64,000 nucleotides of DNA, from contig JANTQA010000032.1 in the NCBI GenBank assembly GCA_027625915.1, positions 12,726,001 to 12,790,000 on the forward strand. The letters are read 5' to 3'. Position numbers and translations under genes: made by a program. A model generated the notes under the pieces. That model had not been told where the DNA came from. It searched no databases and was given only the letters and a program-made list of their open reading frames with translations. Below are positions 11,801 to 21,805 of the stretch, in pieces (within the stretch, counting starts at the first letter, position 1; every line of letters begins with the position of its first letter). This stretch comes from Anaeramoeba flamelloides (taxonomy: Eukaryota > Metamonada > Anaeramoebidae).

Positions 11801-12740
11801 TTTGGAAACCTTTATGTTAATTAATACTTTTGATGAATGGAAAAACTTAAGTTTGAATGCCATCAGAATGGGGAAAACATTTAGGAAATTATTAAATAAG
11901 GAAATGGGGGTTTTCAATCGATCTTTGGTTGAAAGTAAACGATGGTGCAGATTGCAAACGTTTTCTTATCCAATCAAAATTGACAATACGGGTAATGAAA
12001 TATTTAGAAAAGGGAAATTGTGGGTCGAAAAAAAAAAATTGTATTTCACTTTAGAGGCGACAGGAGTGTTTTTTGAGGTTAAATGGAAAAAAAAACTTGA
12101 AATTTTGATCAATATTAAAAAAAAAAATCATTTCTTATTAGTTAATGCGAAAGGAAACCACCTTTACCTAAAAGTTTCAAATTCGCACCAAAGAAGAGTA
12201 CTCATACTGACTCTATTAAGATTCCTATCATCAAAGGGTAAAGACAAAATTATTGGAAAAAACAGTCGCGCACCAATTCCAACAAATGAACAAATCGATT
12301 TAAGTGTTTTACCGCCTTTAATTAAAACCAAAAAAAAATCACGACGTTATGAAATCAACAGCAACAATTTAAAAATATTGAAAACAAAAAAGCAAGTTAA
12401 CCGCTTCATCCAAGCTTACCACCTTAAAGGGAAAATGATTTTTTTAATTCATGTCGTAGTTGGTAAATTAATCCCTTTCCACCCTGGCTTTTTCAGTATT
12501 AACCAAAATTCTATTACCCTTACTCTTCACAATAAATCTTCCCATGAATTTAAATTTAGTAAAAGAATTAAACTTGAAAAAATCTCCCAGAATCCTAGAT
12601 TATTTGAAATAATTATTGATGAAAAGAAAAATAAAAAAACAATTAAAAAACAGAAAACCACAATTGTTGCAAAATCTAAGTTGGAACGAGAAATATTAAT
12701 AAATTCCTTTTCTTTTTTTTATTCCAAATGGGAAGACTAA
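8871..12740 (+). CDS. 1289-residue CH-like / coiled-coil / tandem PH-like protein
   Basis: Single long exon, ATG at 8871 and TAA at 12738-12740. I do not recognise a named orthologue. Residues ~50-160 look like a calponin-homology-type helical domain (WAKTILKCEHFIEEDLFDAS, then LLNILNLVAP and a closing helix before residue ~165); by family knowledge such domains bind actin or microtubules. Residues ~165-520 are Lys/Glu-rich coiled coil with an acidic DDESDEEE stretch. Residues ~520-930 are low-complexity Asn/Lys/Asp, including an (ND)n run near residue 785. Residues ~930-1035 form a helical folded segment. Residues ~1030-1125 (KGKLWVEKKKLYFTL, ending in a helix with RRVLILTLLRFLS) and ~1190-1289 (ITLTLHNKSSHEFKF, ending KLEREILINSFSFFYSKW) each have the strand-rich, C-terminal-helix pattern of PH-like folds. 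A cortical or cytoskeletal adaptor is a reasonable inference, not shown. Confidence 0.85.
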   Translation: MTTISSPKLLSLKTTPRQKQRSTEVVLERTDSMGKQAKKKKLDRIKKDRKMLVKWAKTILKCEHFIEEDLFDASGVFLLNILNLVAPTQKLEFQRINIKTTQIQDNLKEYQQTLVDVFQYKKELLFGILEVSGHPLKAYDLFIPSLVFLKNQVEKKGQRVDLTKTTRKIRILKTDLDPNDQINTYLLKKDGNSTKKSLIIKNIWFDWEGGESGEQDQWLIPKSSSDDESDEEEREKRKIMQAKKEKKRQLEREKLMYSRNIFKKKIQREKSKIIEKAQNKTLMESIDRINDLKRNKKKKHPKFNHNHDRKQKKYKNDQKIEKIKKTKRRIKKTKKPQSNLQRKNKSQILKLEKTIKYINKKIIKLDLEIENTEDQIKINQIEFEKQKLENRHQRIEKRLDQIKNNNAQLISNNNLNLSELKHQRRKSFQIHSMNNFANENEWSQDKKDLVSLKKDKKDLNSCRRELGIIRNANKELKDKIHLISSEYEKVENLNQIQLIEKEMKMLQSQFQEQLKSIRQRESLLIDPKRNQRHYKNREKNGKKTVFKSSKIDENNKEKKNKNDMKKNEKKTINFSSTNDKNISNNKKKKNNKETIVITNDDKNKKNTNDNKKNRTDNKKYKNDKDQTYNHKKNKEHQKDTEILPLENQSKLLCKPTIIPKQKLKSSHDKEEKKQKIDDKILQMKRELLKQKNQFLKNHTNKLVQNQQEFGVNPNGDKGITNKLTDQKKILSNLEDQFKNLRDNVLEKISLQNSESSYSSFSYSDENYEHSNKESNSKSINDNDNDNDNYNDNDNVNTNSSSNNYNTNNNKKDKESENNNKFNFRETSDNKDGLHLKISNDNIDPNSDKDQENKQNDKIIFLETSTEKNNELELHSMSVRTSSDDRGEKDMEIPFLSGSDEKDFNFDGNNKNQNQNQEQKLKKKESKIKLTGTMEFTKTFKESGYHCIEPDKNSPYFDKKCARQVLRKYVKNNQDHNILETFMLINTFDEWKNLSLNAIRMGKTFRKLLNKEMGVFNRSLVESKRWCRLQTFSYPIKIDNTGNEIFRKGKLWVEKKKLYFTLEATGVFFEVKWKKKLEILINIKKKNHFLLVNAKGNHLYLKVSNSHQRRVLILTLLRFLSSKGKDKIIGKNSRAPIPTNEQIDLSVLPPLIKTKKKSRRYEINSNNLKILKTKKQVNRFIQAYHLKGKMIFLIHVVVGKLIPFHPGFFSINQNSITLTLHNKSSHEFKFSKRIKLEKISQNPRLFEIIIDEKKNKKTIKKQKTTIVAKSKLEREILINSFSFFYSKWED

Positions 12741-12821
12741 GCTGTTTTTTTTTTTTTTTTATTAATTTGGTTTTTTTGGGTTAATTTAATTAATCGTCTT
12801 TTATTTATTATGCTGTTTTTC

Positions 12822-12830
<9 letters not shown>

Positions 12831-12852
<22 letters not shown>
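12831..12852. repeat. (TA)n microsatellite
   Basis: Eleven uninterrupted TA units, 90 bases after the stop codon of the preceding gene, in its probable 3' untranslated region. Confidence 0.9.
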
Positions 12853-13003
12853 TTATTCTTGATTTAAAAATACAATATCAAATCTTAATTTTTATAATTA
12901 AAAAATGCTAATTTTAATTTTTATTTGTGAGATGAGCTTTTTTTACAAAAATAGTTTGAATAAATTTTGGTTTTATTTTTTTTTTTTTTTTATTTTTATG
13001 GGA

Positions 13004-13562
13004 TGAAATTAATTTCCTCTTACAGCCGTTAGGTTTTCAAAAGTTTAAAGGAATAGAGTAAAAACACTAATTTTTTTTTAATTTTTTTAAAATCAAATTT
13101 CCTCTTATAACCGTTCGGTTTTTTTTAATTTAAGAAATAAACCGAAAATTTCAAAAATTTTCTTTTTATTTTCGAAATTAAATAAAACCAAGGACTTTAG
13201 CTTTTCTTGAGTTTTCTGTTTATTTTTGAAGTGTTCTATGTTTTTTTTTACTTTTTGAAATAAACAGAAAATTTTAACAAATTTTCGGTTTATTTCGAAA
13301 AGTAAAAAAAAACAAAAGAAAATCGATAGATTTAACAAATAAAACAGAAAACTTAGGCACTCTTCGGCACTTTTCCTAATTTAAAAGAATTGAGTTAAAA
13401 TCTTTGATTTTTCTCCATTCTTTTCTTCAATTATAGAACATCTAGGCACTTGACGGTACTCGAAGGCTCTTGACAGCACTTTACGTCAATCGACGAATTT
13501 CTAAATTTTTGTTTGGAAATTTTAATAAAGAATCATAATTTTCTTTATCATTAACCAATGAT
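13004..13562. repeat. R1 hairpin/decamer repeat, full-length inverted copy
   Basis: Reads in the opposite sense to 5262-5706. Left edge AATTTCCTCTTACAGCCGTTAG (in part) corresponds to the right edge of the copy at 53805-54265; right edge is TTTCTTTATCATTAACCAATGATA. It contains the core AAAATCGATAGATTT, the stem around AAAAGAATTGAGTTAAAATC (13388-13407), and a decamer array at ~13440-13496 (GCACTTGACG, GTACTCGAAG, GCTCTTGACA, GCACTTTACG, TCAATCGACG). The array is strikingly richer in G and C than its surroundings. Confidence 0.75.
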
Positions 13563-13867
13563 AAGATAAATAATGAGCCTTTGTTAAGAATAATATCAAA
13601 TATATTATTCTTATTTTTTTTTTTTACAATTTATTTGAATTCAATCTTTAATCCAAATTATTCGATTTTTTTCATTGAATGGGCAATCCCATAAAAATGA
13701 TTGATATCTTCAATGATTTCTAGGTTTAAATGTTTTTTACATAAATTGTATAATTTTGTTTTTATTTTATTTTTATCATAAAAATATGAATATCTGTTTA
13801 AATAATTTGTGAAGTTTCGTAATTTTTGTATGGAAGTTGAACATTTCCATTTTAAATATTTTTTTGT

Positions 13868-14056
13868 CCTTAGGTTTTTTTTTAATCTAAGGAATAAACA
13901 GGAAATTTATAAAATTTTCTGTTTATTTCTCAAATTAAAAAAAAAAAACACTGTTATATTTTTCAGAATTCAAAAGAATTGAGTAAAATCTTTGATTTTT
14001 CTTCATTCTTGTGAATTCTGGAAAACCTAGTCACTTGACGGCAATTGACGACACCG
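13868..14056. repeat. R1 repeat, partial copy with intact hairpin
   Basis: Contains the family stem: CAGAATTCAAAAGAATTGAG pairs with the downstream ATTCTTGTGAATTCTG, loop around TCTTTGATTTT. It is followed by two decamer-like units (TCACTTGACG, GCAATTGACG). Flanks are unrelated to the full copies, so the ends are missing. Confidence 0.65.
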
Positions 14057-14059
14057 CTG

Positions 14060-15060
14060 TTTGTTGATATTATTTTTATACCCAATAATTTTTAAATATT
14101 CTTGACCTTTTTATCCAGAACTATTTATTATTAAGTTTACTATAAATTGATTAAGATTCACATTTAGTAGTTTTAGAATTTCTGCTTCCAATTGACATTT
14201 TCATGATATTTTTTAATGAATTTTAATTTTTTTTATATGTGTTCAAAACCAAGAATATCACATTTCTTTCTGAGTTTAAATCTTCTTTTATATATTGAAA
14301 TTCTTACTTTTTTTATTTTTACTTCAGTTTTATAAATAATTCTTAGTGAATGTAGATTAATTTTTAAAAAATTTCTAACTTTTTTATTTATCCAAATATT
14401 CTATTGCGTTGAAATCTTTTTGAATTAAATAAAAAATTATGAATCCATAAAATAAGTGACTAATGCATATTGCTTAAAACATTTCTAATTTTACCTCTTT
14501 AGCTAAATTTTGCTGTTTAAAAATCATTTTGGTTTTTTTAAAGTTGTTTTTTACTTTTTTGAAATTTTTTTAGAAATGTTTTTCTTTTTCTAACCAAATC
14601 CAAAAGTATTTTATTTTAGATAAATTGATATAATTTTAAGGTTTTTTCAGTGTTTGGATTCATTCCAAATTCTTTAATAATTTTGTAAATTATTATCAAT
14701 TTTTGTAAATTTCTGGAATAGACACCTCCATTATTAAAATTAAGTCATCTGCGAACATTTAAACATGATGAACTAAATAATAATTTTTTTCTATTAAAAA
14801 ATGGCTATTAAATCTTAATACCAGAGGATGTAAGAGGATCCCCTTAAATTTTTGTTTTATTATAATTTAAGAAGGGGAAATTACAAACAAAATTTCATAT
14901 GACTTAAATTTCCTCAAAGTTAATTTAAGCATACAACCACTGATCAGAGTTAACATTTTGATTCTTTTTCGAAAAAAACCCAAAATAATTCTTTTTTTGA
15001 TTTCATGGAATCAAATGATTTTTTTTTCTTTGAATAATAACTCTCAACTTATTTCTTGTT
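14060..15060 (-). mobile_element. Decayed LINE (non-LTR) reverse transcriptase remnant
   Basis: Two reverse-transcriptase signatures are visible on the minus strand in the correct order: GDPLTSSG at about 14824-14843 (the RQGDPLS block) and FADDLIL at 14738-14755 (the catalytic YADD box). About 80 bases downstream of the latter, KEFGMNPN at ~14652-14675 matches the segment that follows the catalytic box in LINEs. Frames change between blocks and stops are frequent. The gap between GDPL and FADD (~25 codons) is shorter than usual, so internal DNA is missing. No endonuclease domain or poly-A tail could be assigned. An old, dead copy; borders uncertain. Confidence 0.6.
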
Positions 15061-15510
15061 TACATTTGTTTTTACAAATAATCACATCATTCTCAAAATT
15101 TAATATTTAATTAATTTTTTTTTTTTATTTTCCAAAAAAAAATAATATTTCTCAAAAAAAAATAAATATTTGAAGTTTTCCTTCTTGGGATTTTATTTTT
15201 CATCATTTTTTCGTCAATACAGATGTTTTTAAATTTATTCCTGATAAGAAAATTATTTTTCTTTGAAATGGAATCAAAATATTCTTGTTTTTTTTTAATA
15301 GAGTTTTGGTAACCAAATAAAAAGTCTGTTTTGGATTCCATGGAATCGAAATAAAATAATATTTAATGTTTTTGAAAAAAATATACCACAAAGGGACTTT
15401 AACAAGTAGAAAATGTTTGATAAAAATTGATTCCATTGGAATCATTTAAATATTATGATTCCAAATTTTAATTTTTTATATTCTAAAAATTTCAAAAATG
15501 GAATCATTTT
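15000..15510. repeat. Cluster of GATTCC/GGAATC palindromic sites
   Basis: Six sites carrying GATTCC, GGAATC or both lie within 510 bases: ~15003 (GATTTCATGGAATC), ~15270 (ATGGAATC), ~15332 (GATTCCATGGAATC, a perfect 14-base palindrome), ~15430 (GATTCCATTGGAATC), ~15458 (GATTCC) and ~15498 (ATGGAATC). Such density is unexpected in DNA this AT-rich. No gene spans it. Confidence 0.6.
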
Positions 15511-15981
15511 GTGAACTCTGAAAATCATAGATTTCGCAATTCTCCATTGGAAAAGACATACTCAAGTTATTTTTATTTAAAAAACAAAAGTAAAAAAATG
15601 AAAAGAAAAAAGGAAAAAAGAAAAAAAAAAAATACAAATTGAAAAAGGGTTCATACGAAGCAATTGGTAAAAAATCAAAAAAAAAAAAAAAAATGTTGAC
15701 ATTTAATTAAGAACACCCAAATATCACATCAACAATATTTTTATTTGATATATTTTGTTATTTTGATAATCAATACTCATTTGGGGGTAGTCAATTAATT
15801 GTTTTTAATATTTTTTTTTATCTTTTTATCTTGTTTGTTTTTACACAAGATATTTTTTTACTTGATTTTTTCTCTTTTATTTTCAAGTATCTTGATATTA
15901 AAAAGTGGCTGCTTGATCATTTTTATTTGCAAATCTTCTTACAAAATAATAAGGTGATTCAGCCAGATCAAAAAAGGTGCC

Positions 15982-16012
<31 letters not shown>

Positions 16013-16184
16013 TAACGGGTATTGTAAAGATAAGATCAGATAACCATTTGTGTTTAGGAAATAATAAATAAAAAAATCTTATTTAAGAAAAATAAAATTC
16101 CATTAAATAAATTAAAATAATAATAATAACTAAAAAAAGATAATTGTTTTTTTTTTATTATTATTTAATGGTGTGGTTGCTAAT

Positions 16185-16290
16185 TTCTCCCATTTACCGT
16201 TCGGTTTTATTTTAATTTTTTAAATAAACAGAAAATTTATATAAATTTTCGGTTTATTTCAAAATTTAAAAAAAACCTAACTGAAAATCA
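16185..16290. repeat. R1 repeat, terminal fragment
   Basis: Shares CCGTTCGGTTTTATTTTAAT-like and AAATTTTCGGTTTATTTC blocks with the left end of 13004-13562. About 100 bases of the edge only, without the array or hairpin. Confidence 0.55.
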
Positions 16291-16479
16291 AAAAAAAAAA
16301 AATATTTTATTCAATTTAGCTCAATAATAATTCTTGAATAGTCAAAATAATTGACTCTCCATTTGAAAGATGTTTATAAAATTTAAAAAACTTTTGAAAG
16401 ATATTATAAAACCCTCTTAACTGTAAAGAATATTTTTTTTTTCAAATTTTTTCTTATCAAATTTGAAAAAATTCCTATT

Positions 16480-17330
16480 GGAAAATTGGATTTTTTAAAT
16501 TAAAATTCAATATTTTTCAGGCAGTTAAAACTGTAAAAATAATCATAATAATACAGTTTCATTCAAATTGGAAATAATTTTCATAATTGAAAATATGAAA
16601 AATCATTTTTTCATCTTTTTAGTTTTGGTTTTCATTTCATTTTTTGAATGACCTAACTTGTTTCGTTCGATCGAAATATTTTTTTCAAACAATTGATATT
16701 ATGTTAAAGTTAGTTGTTCCAAATAGAAGAACTCAAATAAAATTAGTTGATGGTATCTAACCATTTGATTGATCAAATATTTCTAATAGAATTTTTACAA
16801 ATTTACCAATGTGTTTTTTTGTTGTTTTGCCTCTCTCTAAAATTTTTAATATGCTCTAGCTTTATTAGTACTGATAAATTCAAATAAATTCAATAAAATT
16901 TTTAGTTCAAATTCCCTTATTGTAATCTATTAACTCAACTTTTAAAACAACTCAATTGAAAGAATCTTTTGAAGGTAAGTCAATGATACAAAGATTCTTA
17001 ACATTTAAAGAAATAAATTGGTTTATTTAAAGCTTGTGTAAAAAGTTTGAAAAATGGAAAATGAAGTAAAAATTTTTAGAGATTTATATGAATTTATAAG
17101 AATCAATTATTATTTTTTTTTGTCTTTGTGAGTATTGTAATTTCTAAACAATTACTAACACTCCAATTAGTGAACGGTTCTAATTGAGTGTTTGTGAAAG
17201 AATTGAATAAATAAGATTTTAATTTTACAAAAATCGAATTTTGGTATGTTAAAAAGTCTGAATTGGAGTTTAAATTGTCAAATATCTTTAAAAATAATTT
17301 TTGATCCAAGATTTCTTATTAAATTATAAT
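16480..17330. repeat. Interspersed repeat R10, copy 1
   Basis: Matches 59230-59890 in the same orientation through many blocks, for example AAATCATTTTTTCATCTTTT, AGAACTCAAATAAAATTA, GTATCTAACCATTTGATTGATCAA (in part) and TTAGTGAACGGTTCTAATT. The 59 kb copy lacks some internal DNA. The long shared length suggests a transposon or segmental copy; no protein recognised. Confidence 0.65.
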
Positions 17331-17677
17331 GCTTATTATAAGTGAAGTTATCAAAAAGTGAAAAATTAGCAAATGCTTAATTTTTTGAAAAATTTTTTTC
17401 TGATTGTTGTTTCGAATTGGAATTGTGAAGCATTGTAGGAAATAATTTTAAGCAAGCAATTCTCTTTATACCATTTGTTTATTGTTGTTGAAAACCATTG
17501 CCTTGGTTTTATATTCTTATTTTTATAATTTTGTAGGATTCAAATCACGTCAGGTGTTTGTTTCCGAATCACAAGTTAAAAAAACAAAAATAAAAAAAAA
17601 AAAAAGAAAAAAGATGAAAAAGGAAAAAACAACAAACAATAACGATCAAAAAAGGCTTTGAGAAAGAATTTATTACA

Positions 17678-18172
17678 TTATTTTTTCCATTTAGGTAATG
17701 CCTTTTTCAAAGTAGTTGGGATTAATTCTTCATCTGTAATTAAAGAAGAGAAAAAAATAAAAGGAACGATCCAAGCACATAATGAAAAAAAGGATATCAA
17801 TTCAAGAATTGACACATACGTGTCTAAAAAATATTTAAACCATAAGATGTTTGAGATTATTGCGCCACAAATTGAAAATACGAATCGCTTTGATTTGATT
17901 TTGATTGTTGGGAATTCGTGAAGTAATGTTAAATAACCAACGTGTGCAAGAATTGAGATGAGTGTATGGAAAAAGGGAAAACCTTCAAAAATGAATAAGC
18001 CAACATGCAGAAAGATGATCAGATAAATTAGCCAACGGATTACTCGAGAGACTTTTGATGGGTTTTCTTCAGAGATCTCCGAAAAATAATACATCCCTGC
18101 TGCAAGCGCGATAAAGATAAAACAAACGAATACAATGTATGAAATAACTGTTGATAGTATATAAATTATCAT
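17678..18172 (-). CDS. TEX261/Svp26-like ER-Golgi membrane protein
   Basis: 164-residue, intronless, four to five hydrophobic helices. Family signatures are clear: FIALAAGMYYFSE near residue 20-32 (TEX261 has AVAAGLYYLAE), then SRVIRWLIY, FEGFPF, LLHEFPTI, FKYFLDTYVSILELISFF and WIVPFIFFSSL before LIPTT. Known members are multispanning proteins of the early secretory pathway; yeast Svp26 acts as a COPII adaptor for Golgi glycosyltransferases. The protein is shorter than human TEX261 (~196 residues): it stops soon after the last helix and ends in basic residues KKALPKWKK, which could serve as a cytosolic retrieval or sorting signal (inference). ATG at 18172, TAA at 17678-17680. The 3' flank to about 17420 holds a few less AT-rich bases but no further exon. 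Confidence 0.9.
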   Translation of the reverse strand: MIIYILSTVISYIVFVCFIFIALAAGMYYFSEISEENPSKVSRVIRWLIYLIIFLHVGLFIFEGFPFFHTLISILAHVGYLTLLHEFPTIKIKSKRFVFSICGAIISNILWFKYFLDTYVSILELISFFSLCAWIVPFIFFSSLITDEELIPTTLKKALPKWKK

Positions 18173-18434
18173 TTTATAATAAAGCGAAAAATGAAGAAAT
18201 GTGTTTTTTAAAAAAAATGAATAATTTTGTTGATATGAAAATTAGCTCAAAGTTTAATATTTATTCAGCTAATATGTGAATAAAAGCCAAGGTACATTGT
18301 CGGTTCTTTAAAAAAAATGATGTTTGGGTCAATTCGAACTTTTTTTTTTGAAAATTTTTCGGAATTCAAGAAATGGGGATTTTATTTGATCAAGCTCTGA
18401 TAAAACATTGATTTTCAGAAGAAAAATAATTGTT

Positions 18435-18580
18435 TTAAGGGTAATGTCACTTATTGTGATTTTTCTCCTTATCAAAGGGCTGGCTTGAAATTAAAAATGT
18501 GATTGTAAAATTGAACTTCTTTTTGTTGAAAAAATTCAAATAACGAAAAAAATCACAGGGATATCCAAAGTTTAAAAAAA
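18435..18580. repeat. Repeat R13, copy 1
   Basis: Shares TTAAACTTCTTTT-like, GAAATAA/AAAAAATCACAGGGATATCCAA and GTCACTT blocks with 20100-20260 in the same orientation. Short, diverged, non-coding. Confidence 0.45.
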
Positions 18581-19002
18581 TTCAAATCAATGAAAAAAAA
18601 ATAAGGTTTTATTATTTAATAGTCTCGAATGATTATTCTTTCATCAATTTGAAATATAGTATTTTTTTTCGGTGTAAAATTGATTGAATTCTAATAACAT
18701 ATGTGACGTGGATTTTCTTTATAACAATATAGTTTACAAGTCAAGGAATCTATCTTATTAAAGTTGAGATAAAAATAAACTTAATTGAAAAAAAAAAATA
18801 TCTATTCTCTGGATATCAAAAACCAAGAAAGATCACATCTTTAAAATTTAAATTCTTGTTGTTTGCAAAATTAAATTCAAGAATCATTTAATTTTAAAAT
18901 TCTGTTTCTAGCTTTGGCCCTTTTTTTCAATAATGTGATAGTTTTACTTATTTATTTTTAAAAACCGATCACAGAACAATAGCAGTTAGCTTTTAATTAG
19001 TA

Positions 19003-19378
19003 CACAAGTGTAAATACAAATGTTTTAAAAAATAAATTTTTCCACATTTTTGAAGATAAATGAAAATTTTCATGAATTTATCCAAAATTTATTGAAATAG
19101 TAAATATAATTATTTGATTATCTTAATGTACTAAATATAATTTTAATCCAAAAATTGTTTTATAAATACCAATCTTTCAATTTTTCCAAACTACAGGTTT
19201 TTCAAACTAAGCATTGATATTTACGAAATGTTTTTTTATTGAAATCCCTGTGTTCTCAGAAATCAGAACGGGAATATAGTTTGATATCAATAAACTTTGG
19301 GTAATTGCAGACACTCTTCATTTGTCTTGAAAATTGAAAAAACTCTATTTTTAAAAACACTCCATTTTAACATTTGTG
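19003..19378. mobile_element. R5 foldback element with TA target site, copy 1
   Basis: Left end TA|CACAAGTGTAAATAC, right end ATTTGTG|TA; the arms are complementary over about 50 bases (AATGTTTTAAAAAATA on the left, AAACTCTATTTTTAAAAACA on the right). 376 bases, no open frame. Second copy at 23985-24358. Confidence 0.7.
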
Positions 19379-19424
19379 TATTAGGTTAACTTAAAATTTT
19401 AGAAAGGGTTTTTTTTTTTTGTCT

Positions 19425-19608
19425 TTAAGGGACTAACCCCTATTAATTTTTTTTACATAAATTGTATAGAGATTGAGATAATTTTTTTGCCAATTACTTA
19501 GATTTGAAATTCCCATTTTATTTTCAATATTAAACATATTTCTAGATTAGGAATACTTATTTAGAAATTGGTTAAAAGTCAAAAAAATAATAGTTACTAG
19601 TCCCTTAA
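19425..19608. mobile_element. R12 element with 11-base terminal repeats on TTAA
   Basis: Starts TTAAGGGACTA and ends TAGTCCCTTAA, a perfect 11-base terminal inverted repeat whose outer four bases are TTAA. An inverted, worn copy lies at 43135-43325 and shares TATTTTCAATATTAAACATA and CATATTTCTAGAT. TTAA at both ends recalls piggyBac-type targets, although the GGG/CCC order is reversed from the usual one, so the superfamily is open. Confidence 0.6.
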
Positions 19609-20099
19609 CAAGATATTTTTAAAACAAAATGAATCTACTTTTTCTCCTAAAAGCCAAAACAGTACTTTATAAGTTAATATTGTTTTTGAAGATTACTCGT
19701 TTAATCCTCTTTTTGGTTTATATGTAACCTACTGATAAATCCAAAAAAAACCTTTTCAAAATTTTATTTCAATTCGTATTTTTTCAATATTTTTAACACT
19801 GTTTTAAACAGTTTGAATTTAATTGGTTTAAATCAAAAGAATTATGATAAAAAAGTCGATTTTTGAAACATTCAACAATATAAAATGTTTTGAAATTGGA
19901 GTTTTCAGTATTTATAAAAGTAAATTGAACTACAAAACATTATTATTTTTTATTTTTTTTTTCAATTTATCAGTAAAAGTTTCTTTCATATTAAATTAAA
20001 CATTATTGGGGATATTCGTTCATTTCTAATTCCATTTTTATGCGGGTTTAGGGGTACTTCAAAAATAGAAAATTTCTTTTCAAACTCAATAAAATCAAA

Positions 20100-20260
20100 G
20101 ATAAAAGGGTTACTAAAGGGTCTAGTCATTTATTAATGATTTATTACCCAACAAATGAGTCACTTGATATTAAAAATATTATATAAAATTAAACTTCTTT
20201 TCGTTTAAAAAAAAATGAAATAATAAAAAAAAAAAAAAAACAGGGACATCCAAGAAAAAA
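20100..20260. repeat. Repeat R13, copy 2
   Basis: See 18435-18580: GTCACTTGATATTAAAAATA, AAATTAAACTTCTTTTCGTT and CAGGGACATCCAAG match. The DNA from 20260 to 21800 is A- and T-run-rich and shows no gene; the block at 20885-21000 loosely resembles 6080-6170. Confidence 0.45.
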
Positions 20261-21805
20261 AATCCAAATCAAAAAAAAAAAATTAAGAGGATTTCAAAAA
20301 ATTCAAATTCACAAACATATTTTGGGTGAAAAAATTCCAATAAAAATCAAGAAAAAAATATGTTTTGTATTATTATAAATTTCAAAAATAAAATCTAAAT
20401 AGCGAAAAAAAAATTGAACATATTATTTTGTCAAAAAATTCAATTAAAAAAAGAGTTTAAAAACATTCTCACTTCCAATTGATAAAAAAAAAAAATCACA
20501 AGAACCCAAGGACAAAATTCATAAAAAAAAATAATAATAATAAAAGTATTCCAATTTCAAAATTTAAATTAAAACAAAAAAATATTTCAAAGTATACCTT
20601 ATTACAAAAAATTAAAATTAAAAAAAAAAAATTCTCAAAAAAATTATAATTAGAAAACGAAAAATAAAAAAAAAATAATAATATTGATTTAGATTTAAAT
20701 ATGCTTATATTACTTGAATTTAAAACAAATATTTTCTTAAAGTATATAATCAATTAAATTCAATTTAATCTAATTTGTGGTTATATTGTAGCATCTATAT
20801 TTGACAAAGTAAGGATTTTGTAAGATTCTTGGGAAAATAAATAACTCATTTCAAAAAGGAAATAAAAAAGAATAAAAAAATCATCGAGATCCTAAAAGGT
20901 GCCAAGGAGTGGCACTTCAAAATTATCACTGCTGGTTTCAAAATTATAATTCACAACACTTCTATTTGGAAAGTGAATGTTGCCATTTAGTGCTTGTTTC
21001 TGAAAACTACTCTTTTTCTGATTGTAAATTTTTATTAATCTCTTATATGTCATAGGTTGGTTTGTTTTTAATTGAGATTAGGTACTTATAAAAATTGCAA
21101 AATTTTTTTATTCCATTTCAGAAAAATTTATTTTTAACCTTATTGACTCTTCCTTTATACTATTTAAAGCTTTAGTGTTTTTTTTTCTTCAAATTATAAC
21201 AATAACAGCTTGTAATTTTATCTTGATTTTTTTAAATTTTCATCAAACATAGGTGAATATTGACTGTTAAGTGTGTGTATGATTTACTCTCATTTGCTTC
21301 AATTTTTTGAAAAATTCTTCAAATTTGGGTTTGTTTTGATGAAAATTCAGTAAATTAAGTTAAAAACTTCTTAAATTTTCGATCAAAAATTTGATCGAAA
21401 AAAAAAATTATAATTTAAAGGATCTTTTTTCAAGACTATATCCATTTTGAGAACAAAAAGTTGCTGTTCAAGTACTACCTAACACACACAAAATGTAAAT
21501 ATCAAATTATTGTCTTCTTTAAGTTCTCACTTTATATCTTTCAAAAGAAACATTTTCAAGTTTCTGTTTTTTAGATATTCAAAACTTGAGAGTTACCTAA
21601 TGTCAGATCAAAACTTTACAATTAGTTTGCCAAAAAAACATTTCATCTATTTCACGAATTGCCTAAAAACATTTTTTCGAATTTGTGTTTTTATTTTAAA
21701 AATTTCTTTTTCCAAACTTTCCTGTTTTCACATTTACAACCTTTCAAAAAAAAAAAAAAAAAAACAAAGACAACGAAACCAAAACAGACTTAACCAAAAT
21801 TTGTC

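Noticed and set aside
5265-13560. CRISPR-like reading of the decamer arrays
   Set aside because: Units are ten bases, imperfect and without spacers, and the DNA is eukaryotic.
17658-17921. Plus-strand 87-codon frame
   Set aside because: Antisense to the TEX261/Svp26-like gene, whose family match is clear.
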